From the NCBI GenBank assembly GCA_002469765.1, contig DKNS01000107.1:1-14831 (forward strand): a DNA stretch of 14,831 nucleotides, read 5' to 3'. Position 1 is the first letter of the stretch, and every line of letters starts with the position of its first letter. Source of the DNA: Flavobacteriales bacterium UBA7382 (GTDB lineage: Bacteria > Bacteroidota > Bacteroidia > Flavobacteriales_D > Sanyastnellaceae). Below are positions 7,997 to 14,336 of this stretch, one piece after another. The notes under the pieces were generated by a model. The model searched no databases. It saw nothing but the letters and a program-made list of their open reading frames with translations, and was not told the DNA's origin. The position numbers were made by a program, and so were the translations under genes.

Positions 7997-8227
7997 ATGC
8001 GCGAGGTCTCTCACATTCCCCATCCCATCATGCGCGTCACGGTACACAGCTACAATGGGCAATATCGTTTGCAATTCGTAGTGGACCGGTTTGAGCAAGC
8101 GTTCAAATTCCCAGAAGCTGAGCACACGCTGGCAGAGGTGGAGTCCACGGCGAACGCCATGGCGGAAGACGTTTTGATGCGCTTTGTGGAGATGCGCACC
8201 CAATACCATGAATCTTTGACAACATGA
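7997..8227 (+). CDS. Small conserved-looking protein of unknown function (76 aa)
   Basis: This 76-residue protein has no signal peptide or membrane segment. It begins MREVSHIPHPIMRVTVHSYN, then has a strand-like QYRLQFVVDRFEQAFKF and a helical C-terminal half ending in LMRFVEMRTQYHESL, so a small alpha/beta cytoplasmic protein is likely. I have a memory of similar short Bacteroidota proteins with an IPHP motif, an aromatic-rich strand pair and an EQ-K-F stretch, but cannot name a family. Its stop codon overlaps the start of the OmpH-like gene (ATGA), implying translational coupling. A promoter-like octamer stands 12 bases before the ATG, supporting it as the first gene of the unit. Confidence 0.72.
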   Translation: MREVSHIPHPIMRVTVHSYNGQYRLQFVVDRFEQAFKFPEAEHTLAEVESTANAMAEDVLMRFVEMRTQYHESLTT

Positions 8228-8805
8228 ATTCAGTCTCTTCTAAGGTGTTTTGGCCCGTGGTGGCCGTACTCGGGATTTGGCTTGCGGTCTTGACCGTCCA
8301 AACCATGAAGCCCCCCTCCATCGCCGACAATGCGCGCGAAGCAGGCGGGCCTGTTGTGGCCTTTGTGCACGGGGATTCGTTGCAGGCAGGCATGTCGTTC
8401 GTGCAAACGCTTCAGGACAACATGCAAATGCAGATGGAGACCCGCGAGGCGCGGTTGCAAGAGGATGCTGCCCCTCTCCAAAAAGAAGCCCAAGAGCTGC
8501 TGGCCTACGCCAACACAGAAGCCGCCACCCAAGACGAACTGGAGATTGCCCAGCGCCGCATCATGGAAATCGAAGAGCAGCTTCGGGCCCTTCAAATGGC
8601 CGCCGAGCAAGACGTTTTTGTGGCCGAGCAGAACATGAAATCCATCCTGGCTGAGGCGTTGCGCCGCAACCTCGAGGCCCATGCAGAAGAAGAAGGCATC
8701 GATTTCATCTTGAACTGGGGCTTGAGTGGAGAAGGGGTCCTCTACGGCGGCCAGCCTTGGGACATCACGGCAGACGTTTTGGACCGTATCAACAGTGACC
8801 AATGA
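8224..8805 (+). CDS. OmpH/Skp family periplasmic chaperone
   Basis: This 193-residue protein has an N-terminal hydrophobic segment at about residues 8-27 (VFWPVVAVLGIWLAVLTV), a beta strand with VVAFVHGDSLQAG, a long charged helical hairpin at about residues 55-150 rich in E, Q, A and R, and a closing strand-like LYGGQPWDITADVLDRIN. This is the order of Skp/OmpH proteins, which form trimeric 'jellyfish' chaperones carrying unfolded outer-membrane proteins across the periplasm. Length is normal for the family with its leader. The N-terminal segment lacks an obvious AxA signal-peptidase site (it ends QTMKPPS), so it may stay as a membrane anchor. It overlaps the genes on both sides by ATGA. The barrel gene on the other side of the divergent spacer could be a client, but that is only positional. 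Confidence 0.87.
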   Translation: MNSVSSKVFWPVVAVLGIWLAVLTVQTMKPPSIADNAREAGGPVVAFVHGDSLQAGMSFVQTLQDNMQMQMETREARLQEDAAPLQKEAQELLAYANTEAATQDELEIAQRRIMEIEEQLRALQMAAEQDVFVAEQNMKSILAEALRRNLEAHAEEEGIDFILNWGLSGEGVLYGGQPWDITADVLDRINSDQ

Positions 8806-9332
8806 CCGTCGCCGCCCGAAAAAAACAAGAGCACATTGTCGACCACGTGCTATACTGCTGGCAAATGGAGGACCTTGTTCGGGCCTCCCAATTCCAGCCA
8901 TCGGTCCTTGAATCTTGGGCAGAGCAGCACGCCTTGACGGAGGGCACGGATCCGCAAGCGGAGATTGATTGGATCTTGAATGTGGCCAGGGCGCTTCGGG
9001 CGTCTGAGGCCACTGAAACAGGTCATGCTTCGGAGGTTCAAGAGACCATGATGGAGCTCGCCCACCTGCACGAGCTGCTGCTTGGCGTGATGGCGGACGC
9101 CGACTACAAGCAAGCATTCGAGGCGGCTGAGCCTTTGTTGGAAGATTTGGCCAAACGCGCCGACAAAGAAGCCCATCCCGTTGAGCAAATGGTGGTGGGG
9201 TTGTATGGTTGGCTTGTCTTGAGGATGCGCAAGGAGACCGTCAGCGTGGAAACAGAGTCTGCCATGGTGGGGCTTCGCAACTGGGCCAATGCCCTGGCCA
9301 AAGGCCATCTCAAGGTCTACTACGGCAAGTAA
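8802..9332 (+). CDS. DUF4924 family protein
   Basis: This 176-residue, mostly alpha-helical, soluble protein has no signal peptide. It opens with ARKKQEHIVDHVLYCWQMED, which fits the DUF4924 pattern of K-x-N/H-I-x-x-x-L-x-Y-x-W-Q-x-E-D, and has the later block HLHELLLGVM and VVGLYGWLVLRMRKETVS, matching the family's 'YGLLMLRLQKKEIS' region. DUF4924 is a Bacteroidota family of unknown function. The start at 8802 is set by the ATGA overlap with the OmpH-like gene. The gene is followed by 85 non-coding bases before the next reliable start, so it probably ends this three-gene unit, though I see no hairpin terminator there. Confidence 0.85.
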   Translation: MTVAARKKQEHIVDHVLYCWQMEDLVRASQFQPSVLESWAEQHALTEGTDPQAEIDWILNVARALRASEATETGHASEVQETMMELAHLHELLLGVMADADYKQAFEAAEPLLEDLAKRADKEAHPVEQMVVGLYGWLVLRMRKETVSVETESAMVGLRNWANALAKGHLKVYYGK

Positions 9333-9406
9333 TCTAGGGGCGAATCGTCCTCGAACCCGTGTTGACAACTCTGCGCTTTGCCCGCCCTGCGCCACAGGTT
9401 GCGGGG

Positions 9407-9414
9407 GATTTTGC
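9407..9414 (+). promoter_or_regulatory. Weak promoter-like element before the E1-like gene
   Basis: GATTTTGC lies 11 bases before the ATG at 9418 and aligns with the TAnnTT(G/C)GC-like octamers in front of other genes here, with one mismatch at the first base. It lies in the 85-base gap after the DUF4924 gene; the rest of that gap shows no clear hairpin or -33 element. If real, it starts the five-gene signalling unit. Confidence 0.3.
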
Positions 9415-9417
9415 AAT

Positions 9418-10497
9418 ATGCCAAACAGCCACCTTTGGAAGCCTGAAATTTTGGAACTGGCCGTGGAGTCGGACCGCATTCGACTCGAGACCTTGCGCGA
9501 GTCTGGGCGCATCTTAGAGGAGTACGACACTTTGGACGCGCAGGTCGCCGAATGGGCTGTGTGCCATCACCCTCCTGCCAAACACGACCCGTCTTTGATG
9601 GCGTCTACGTTGGGCACCTTGATGAAGGACGAGGATTGGGACACGTTTGGCGTGTGGGTGCACTACCCCTGGAGTGGTCGCTTGGTGCGTCTGCTTCCGG
9701 AAGACACCTTCATCGAAGTGCGCACCAATCGGAACCGAGAGAAAATCACGCGGGAAGAGACGGCAGCTCTTCGAAACAAGACTGTGGGCATTGTGGGGTT
9801 GAGCGTGGGATCGACCACGGCGGTGGCGCTGGCCATGGAACGTGGATGCGGTGCACTAAAACTTGCCGATTTCGATGTGGTCGAACTCTCCAATATGAAC
9901 CGGATTCGCTGTGCCTTGCACGAGCTCGAGCTGCCCAAATGGGTGGTCACTGCCCGAGCCATCGCCGAATTTGACCCATTCCTTGAGCTGGAAATCTTCG
10001 AAGACGGAGTCACCACAGAAAACATGGATGTTTTTGTGTCAGGCTGTGACGTGTTGGTCGACGCGTGTGATTCCCTCGGCGTCAAGGCCGCCCTTCGGCT
10101 GGAAGCCAAACGCCAGGCGTGCCCTGTTGTCATGGACACCAATGATCGTGGAATGCTCGACATCGAGCGTTACGATCGTCCTGAATGGACGTTGGGTGGG
10201 TTCCTGCACGGTCGGATCGACGAACCGACCATGAAGTCGTTCGCCCAGGCCAAGATCTGGACAAGAGAGGCCCTGCAGGCTTTTGTAAACGTGGCCGAAG
10301 CCTCTGAACGCGGCCAACGCAGTCTCCCCAAAGTCGGGACCGAGCTGGTCAGTTGGCCGCAAACTTACACGGGCGTATGTGCAGGAGGTGCCCACGCCGC
10401 AGAAGCTTGCCGTCGTTTGGCATTGGGAGAAGCTCTCCCAGATGCACGCATTACCATGGATTTACATGAGCAGCTCACCCAACAGACCGTCGGTTGA
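9418..10497 (+). CDS. E1-like ThiF-family adenylating protein, Rv1355c type without nitroreductase domain
   Basis: This 359-residue protein has an N-terminal region (1-119, with WVHYPWSGRLVRLLPED just before the core) and an E1-like Rossmann core: glycine loop VGIVGLSVGS (123-132), LADFDVVELSNMNR (149-162) with the ATP-contacting Asp, Asn and Arg, GCDVLVDACDS (209-219) and MDTNDRGMLD (239-248). E1-like proteins activate a carboxylate as acyl-adenylate. The YPWSGRLV and MDTNDRG blocks point to the Rv1355c group (mycobacterial 'MoeY'), where this domain is normally fused to a C-terminal nitroreductase. Here the protein ends after the E1 part. No paired CxxC zinc motif and no ubiquitin-like partner ending in GG are visible nearby, so a small-molecule substrate seems likelier than sulfur-carrier activation. 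The GNAT gene overlaps its last 32 bases. An in-frame ATG at 9289 would add 43 residues but overlaps the DUF4924 gene. Confidence 0.82.
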   Translation: MPNSHLWKPEILELAVESDRIRLETLRESGRILEEYDTLDAQVAEWAVCHHPPAKHDPSLMASTLGTLMKDEDWDTFGVWVHYPWSGRLVRLLPEDTFIEVRTNRNREKITREETAALRNKTVGIVGLSVGSTTAVALAMERGCGALKLADFDVVELSNMNRIRCALHELELPKWVVTARAIAEFDPFLELEIFEDGVTTENMDVFVSGCDVLVDACDSLGVKAALRLEAKRQACPVVMDTNDRGMLDIERYDRPEWTLGGFLHGRIDEPTMKSFAQAKIWTREALQAFVNVAEASERGQRSLPKVGTELVSWPQTYTGVCAGGAHAAEACRRLALGEALPDARITMDLHEQLTQQTVG

Positions 10498-11212
10498 ACG
10501 CCTGAGGAAGGCGGAAGCCATTGGCGAGGCCATCGTCTTGGTGTCCCGTGCCAACCAGGATCCCGGGCTGTGCAAGCGTTTGCTGGACGGCCACAAGCGG
10601 GTGCTGAAGGCGTACGGCATCAAGAATCTGTCTTCGTTCCGCACGGATTGGTTCCGCCGGGATGATGTGTTGGTCATCGCGGTCTTGAGTGGCGACGGCG
10701 AACGCGTTTTGGCCGGCGCGCGCTTGCAACCAGGCATGGTGGCCAATGACTTCCCCTTGCACCAAGCCGTGGGCCACATGGACCCGGAGGTGGGCAACTT
10801 TCTGGAGCGCATCCTTCCCGAAGGAGCCTACGAGATGAACGCCTTGTGGAATTCCATCGAATTGGCCGGCATGGGGATGGGGTCTGAGTTTCTCATTCAG
10901 GTGGCCATGGCCGCAATGCCCCTCATTGAGGCCAAACACCTCGTGGCATTGACCTCGCCTGTGACTCGACGTTGGCGGGAGAAGCACGGTTGGCAGTTGT
11001 GCAGCGAGTTGGGTGAACAAGGGTTCTTCGTCTACCCCAAAGAAACCTTGCGGGCCACCGTGGAACACTACGTCCATCCGGACTACGAATCTCATGTCGC
11101 GCCAGAAGTTCTCGACCTTATGACGTCCATCCGTCGCCGTCCTGCTGGCGTCACCACCCATGTGCATGGTGCCAAGGGACAACTCAACATTCGACTGAAC
11201 CTGACGCTCTGA
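10466..11212 (+). CDS. GNAT-fold N-acyltransferase-like protein (possible signal synthase)
   Basis: This 248-residue soluble protein shows a GNAT layout: strand VLAGARLQP (81-89) followed by an ANDFPLHQAVG block, then YEMNALWNSIELAGMGMGSEFL (122-143), where the Gly-x-Gly-x-Gly turn fits the acyl-CoA or acyl-ACP pyrophosphate loop. Next come HLVALTSPVTRRWREKHGWQ, with the KxGW ending typical of GNATs, and a basic tail. The arrangement 'GARL...P...E...LW.S' recalls autoinducer synthases and FeeM-like N-acyl amino acid synthases more than ordinary acetyltransferases, but this is by-eye resemblance. The ATG at 10466 lies inside the E1-like gene (32-base overlap), and its stop shares one base with the kinase start (TGATG), so the three are almost certainly co-translated. 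The product is unknown; a role in making a signal for the neighbouring kinase is a hypothesis. A GTG at 10379 is an unlikely earlier start. Confidence 0.72.
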   Translation: MSSSPNRPSVERLRKAEAIGEAIVLVSRANQDPGLCKRLLDGHKRVLKAYGIKNLSSFRTDWFRRDDVLVIAVLSGDGERVLAGARLQPGMVANDFPLHQAVGHMDPEVGNFLERILPEGAYEMNALWNSIELAGMGMGSEFLIQVAMAAMPLIEAKHLVALTSPVTRRWREKHGWQLCSELGEQGFFVYPKETLRATVEHYVHPDYESHVAPEVLDLMTSIRRRPAGVTTHVHGAKGQLNIRLNLTL

Positions 11213-13383
11213 TGGCGGCACGCTGGCACCATCGGACTCTGCAAATGGTGTGCTGTGTGGTGGTGTGGTGCTTGATGGGGCAGGGGGTTTTTGGCCAAGT
11301 TGAAAGTGCCGCAGATCGGTACCTTGGTCGCCACATGCATGCGGTGGAGTTGGACTTGCCCACGGCCAACACCAAATTTGAAACCCTTGAAGCCAGTGCG
11401 AAGCGCAGGTTGGACACCGACGTCCCGACCTTGAGCAATTCAGCGGCATGGACCTGGGTGGAAGTCGATTTGACCCACTTGGACATGCCAGGCGCGTGGT
11501 TGGAGGTGTCCTCGGCCATGGTCGATTCCTTGGTTGTGTTTGCCTCGTGTCAAGGGCAAGCGCTCTACCGCATGGAAGCTCACGGATCGGGCCGGCGATG
11601 GAGCCGGGCAGAAGGCGCTCTTCAAGGGAGCAACTATCCCAAGTTTCCCTTGCCGTCCGAGCCGTGTGATGATCTCAAGGTGTACATGGGCGTCCAGGCT
11701 GGCAAGCAATTGCTCCTGCCCGTTCGCGTGGCGTCGTCTTCCGAATTGCGGGCGTTCAGCCTGAGTCGAGACTTGTTTTACGCCTTCTATGTGGGCATCA
11801 TGGCAGTCATGTTGCTGTACAACTTGGTTCTCTACTTCACGGTGCGGGACAGGAGTTACTTGCTGTACACGCTGTTCTTGATCGGGGTGGCGTTCTCGCA
11901 ACTGTTCTTGGAAGGGTACCAAGGGATTTTGCTGGGCCTTGACAGCACGACGTGGCTGGGGATGCGGTTGGTGCACCTGATTGGCATCTTCTCCGGAGTG
12001 ACCACGATTTTGTTTGTGCAGCGGTTTTTGAATCTGAAACGCAACGCCCCTCGTTACCACCGTCTCTTTCGTGCTTTTGTGATGGCGTACGGCGGCGTCC
12101 TGGCAGTGTTGATGCTGGGTTTTCTCAACCTCAGCTTTTCGATGATCAACGCCGTGGCGTCGGTGGCGATTCTGGTCATTCCTGCGTCGTTGGAGGCCCG
12201 GAAGCAAGGACAAAAGTCCGCCACCTTCCTTCTGATTGCCTTCACCGCCTTTTTGTTGTCCGTGACAGTTTTCGCGCTGAAGGAATTTGGGGTGCTGCCC
12301 CACACGCTGTGGACGCGGTTTGCCATGCCAGTGGGCAGCATCATCCAACTTGTGTTGTTGTCCATCGCCCTCGCCGACCGCATCAACCAGCTCAAGAAAG
12401 AGTCGTCCAAAGCGCGCGAGGAGCAGTTGCGGGTGAGCCAACTCAACGAGCGCATGGTGAAGGAGCAAAACCAGGTGCTCGAATCCAAGGTCAAGGAGCG
12501 GACCGAGGCTTTGGAGTCTCAGAATGAATCCCTGGAATCGGCGCTTCAGGAATTGAAGGTGGCCCAAGATCAACTTGTCCAAAATGAGAAGCTTGCCAGC
12601 ATCGGCCAGTTGACGGCAGGCATCGCCCATGAACTCAACAACCCAATCAATTTCGTGTCGTCCAGCGCCCAAAGTTTGAGGCGAGACTTCGAGGACGTGT
12701 CGGAAGTGATGGAGCGGGTGTTGGCCTTGGGTCCGGAAGACCCAGAGCTGCAAAGCACCATCACCGCCTTGCAAGAGAAAATCGCAGCCTTGGATTTGGG
12801 CTTCACGATGAAGGAGATTGAGGAGCTGTTGACCGGCATTGAAGATGGCGCCGAGCGCACGACGGCCATTGTCAAGGGGTTGCGCATCTTCAGCCGCATG
12901 GACGGAGACGAGGCCAGCAAGGCCAACATCAATGAACTGTTGGAATCCACTTCGGTCATTCTGAGGTCGTCGTTCCGCGAGGAGGCGTCGGTTGTCTTGG
13001 AGTTGTCTCCTGACGACACCGTGGTGATGTGCCAGCCTGGCAAGTTGAACCAGGTGTTCATGAACCTCATCAGCAACGCCGTGCAGGCCACGGTGATGTC
13101 GGGCAAGCCTTTTGCGGAGCGCGAAGTTCGGGTCCGGACGCGGCGAATGATGCAAGGCGAGGTGGCAAGCGTGCAAGTGGCCATCGCCGACAACGGGATC
13201 GGGATGGACGAGGACACCCAAGCCCAAATCTTCGACCCCTTCTTCACCACCAAGGATGTGGGGGAGGGCACGGGCCTCGGACTGAGCATCGTCAAGGGCA
13301 TCCTCGACGACCATCGTGCCACCCTTGAACTTGAATCGAAACCCGGGGACGGCACGACCTTCCTCATCACGTTCCCTGCATGA
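11212..13383 (+). CDS. 7TMR-DISM sensor histidine kinase
   Basis: This is a 723-residue hybrid of extracellular sensor and kinase. There is a signal peptide (about 1-29), then a periplasmic beta-rich 7TMR-DISMED2-like domain (about 45-175) ending in a strand before SLSRDLFYAFYVGIM. Seven membrane helices follow (about 185-390), then a coiled coil (about 395-465), a HisKA domain with phosphoacceptor His473 in IAHELNNPINF, and a HATPase domain with N-box Asn622 (NLISNAVQA), Asp660 (ADNGIGM), FDPFFTTK and GEGTGLGLS (684-692). All catalytic boxes are intact. DISM domains are thought to sense carbohydrates or other small ligands. About 70 residues separate the H-box helix from IVKGLRIFSR, longer than in minimal kinases. 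It is coupled to the GNAT gene upstream (TGATG) and to a response regulator downstream (ATGA), its likely partner. Confidence 0.95.
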   Translation: MAARWHHRTLQMVCCVVVWCLMGQGVFGQVESAADRYLGRHMHAVELDLPTANTKFETLEASAKRRLDTDVPTLSNSAAWTWVEVDLTHLDMPGAWLEVSSAMVDSLVVFASCQGQALYRMEAHGSGRRWSRAEGALQGSNYPKFPLPSEPCDDLKVYMGVQAGKQLLLPVRVASSSELRAFSLSRDLFYAFYVGIMAVMLLYNLVLYFTVRDRSYLLYTLFLIGVAFSQLFLEGYQGILLGLDSTTWLGMRLVHLIGIFSGVTTILFVQRFLNLKRNAPRYHRLFRAFVMAYGGVLAVLMLGFLNLSFSMINAVASVAILVIPASLEARKQGQKSATFLLIAFTAFLLSVTVFALKEFGVLPHTLWTRFAMPVGSIIQLVLLSIALADRINQLKKESSKAREEQLRVSQLNERMVKEQNQVLESKVKERTEALESQNESLESALQELKVAQDQLVQNEKLASIGQLTAGIAHELNNPINFVSSSAQSLRRDFEDVSEVMERVLALGPEDPELQSTITALQEKIAALDLGFTMKEIEELLTGIEDGAERTTAIVKGLRIFSRMDGDEASKANINELLESTSVILRSSFREEASVVLELSPDDTVVMCQPGKLNQVFMNLISNAVQATVMSGKPFAEREVRVRTRRMMQGEVASVQVAIADNGIGMDEDTQAQIFDPFFTTKDVGEGTGLGLSIVKGILDDHRATLELESKPGDGTTFLITFPA

Positions 13384-13931
13384 TCCACGTACTCTACCTC
13401 GACGACGAAGAACACAACTTGACGGCCTTTCGGGCTGCCTTCCGCCGCGACTTCCAAGTCCATGTCACGACGGTCCCATCGGAAGCGGTTCGGATGCTTC
13501 AAGAGCACCCCATCGAAGTCGTGATTTCAGATCAAAAGATGCCCGACGTCAGCGGCGTGGAGTTCTTCGAAATGATCATGGCCGACCACCCCGACCCCGT
13601 GCGCATGTTGCTCACGGGCCACGCAGACATCGATGCGGTGATCGACGCCATCAACAAGGGGCGGATTTACAAATACATCTCCAAACCCTGGAACGAGCCG
13701 GAGTTGAAGCGCTTGGTGGAAGAGGCCAGCGCCCTGTACCGTCGTCGGGCCAAAAGCACGGCGCGCACCGCGTCCTACGGCAAGAATTTGGCCTCGCTGC
13801 GTGAGGCCTTGGCGGCGATGAAGGACGAGTGCCAGACCCATGTGAATCTCGAGGGGGATGCGAAAGCCTCCTGGATCGCCACCCTCGACCGGGCCATTCG
13901 CTGGATTGAGCAGCCCGACTCAGAGTTCTGA
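13380..13931 (+). CDS. Response regulator: REC domain with short C-terminal helical extension
   Basis: This 183-residue protein has a complete receiver domain at residues 1-120. Its acidic pocket is Asp8 and Asp9, the phosphoacceptor is Asp51 (VISDQKMPD), the switch Thr is Thr79 (LLTGHAD) and the conserved Lys is Lys102 (YISKPW). SDQKMPDVSG and TGHADIDAVIDAINKG are of the RpfG/HD-GYP receiver type, but no HD-GYP, GGDEF or DNA-binding domain follows. Residues about 120-183 are a predicted helical tail (YGKNLASLREALAAMKDEC). Output is therefore by protein-protein contact or phosphotransfer, inferred from domain content. Its start overlaps the kinase stop (ATGA), making it the presumed cognate partner. 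Confidence 0.93.
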   Translation: MIHVLYLDDEEHNLTAFRAAFRRDFQVHVTTVPSEAVRMLQEHPIEVVISDQKMPDVSGVEFFEMIMADHPDPVRMLLTGHADIDAVIDAINKGRIYKYISKPWNEPELKRLVEEASALYRRRAKSTARTASYGKNLASLREALAAMKDECQTHVNLEGDAKASWIATLDRAIRWIEQPDSEF

Positions 13932-13936
13932 GGCCG

Positions 13937-13944
13937 TATCTTGG
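13937..13944 (+). promoter_or_regulatory. Possible -7 element before the CheY-like gene
   Basis: TATCTTGG lies 13 bases before the ATG at 13950 and differs from TAnnTTTG by one base. It could give the CheY-like gene extra, independent expression inside the unit. No -33 element is seen at the usual spacing. Confidence 0.3.
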
Positions 13945-13949
13945 CAGGG

Positions 13950-14330
13950 ATGCAAATCCTGCTTATCGACGACAACGACATCGACAACGCGGTCAACGCG
14001 AAGTTGTTGCAACTAGCCAAGATCAGCGACGACCTGACAACGTTCACCGACCCCATGAAGGCCTTGCGACATTTGGCCACGGTCGGGTCCACTTGGACGT
14101 CGCCCAGGCACATTTTGCTGGACATTCGCATGCCCAACATGGACGGGTTTGAATGGCTCGACGCGTTTCGCCAACTTCCCGAAGACACCCAAGCCATGTG
14201 CAGGGTCTTTATGCTGACAGCAAGCATCAATCGGGACGAGTTGGACCAAGCCGAGCACGACGACACTGTTCTTGCCTTGCTCGAAAAGCCCTTGGACGTG
14301 TACGTGTTCAAGCAGTTGCTTGAGCTCTGA
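13950..14330 (+). CDS. CheY-like single-domain response regulator
   Basis: This 126-residue stand-alone receiver begins MQILLIDDNDIDN. The acidic pair is Asp7 and Asp8, the phosphoacceptor is Asp58 (LLDIRMPNMDG), the switch Thr is Thr90 (MLTAS) and the conserved Lys is Lys113 (LEKP). The DDNDIDN opening and the roughly 45-residue helix-loop before Asp58 are typical of Bacteroidota CheY-like receivers, often relay proteins paired with hybrid or DISM kinases. It lacks an output domain. The ATG at 13950 is 18 bases after the previous stop and preferred over an in-frame TTG at 13941, because the receiver's first strand then starts directly. It is likely phosphorylated by the upstream kinase or dephosphorylates the first regulator; the sequence does not decide. 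A convergent pirin gene ends 6 bases beyond its stop codon. Confidence 0.93.
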   Translation: MQILLIDDNDIDNAVNAKLLQLAKISDDLTTFTDPMKALRHLATVGSTWTSPRHILLDIRMPNMDGFEWLDAFRQLPEDTQAMCRVFMLTASINRDELDQAEHDDTVLALLEKPLDVYVFKQLLEL

Positions 14331-14336
14331 GGTCGG

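Noticed and set aside
9289..9417. Alternative ATG start for the E1-like gene, adding 43 residues with CPPCATGCGGFC (zinc-ribbon-like)
   Set aside because: The extension overlaps the DUF4924 gene, then runs through the intergenic gap, is otherwise low-similarity in character, and passes over a promoter-like octamer. The four cysteines are tempting but most likely chance.
10379..10465. GTG start that would lengthen the GNAT protein by 29 residues
   Set aside because: It lies deep inside the E1-like gene, and the extra residues do not look like protein sequence; the ATG at 10466 gives a normal coupling overlap.
11440..13314. A 624-codon open frame on - opposite the histidine kinase
   Set aside because: It is antisense to a gene with every kinase motif intact. 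The translation is rich in His, Gln and Arg with no recognisable domain, as expected for the mirror frame of a GC-rich gene.
14331..14336. Bidirectional terminator between the CheY-like and pirin genes
   Set aside because: The gap is 6 bases and no hairpin is visible in the flanking coding ends.
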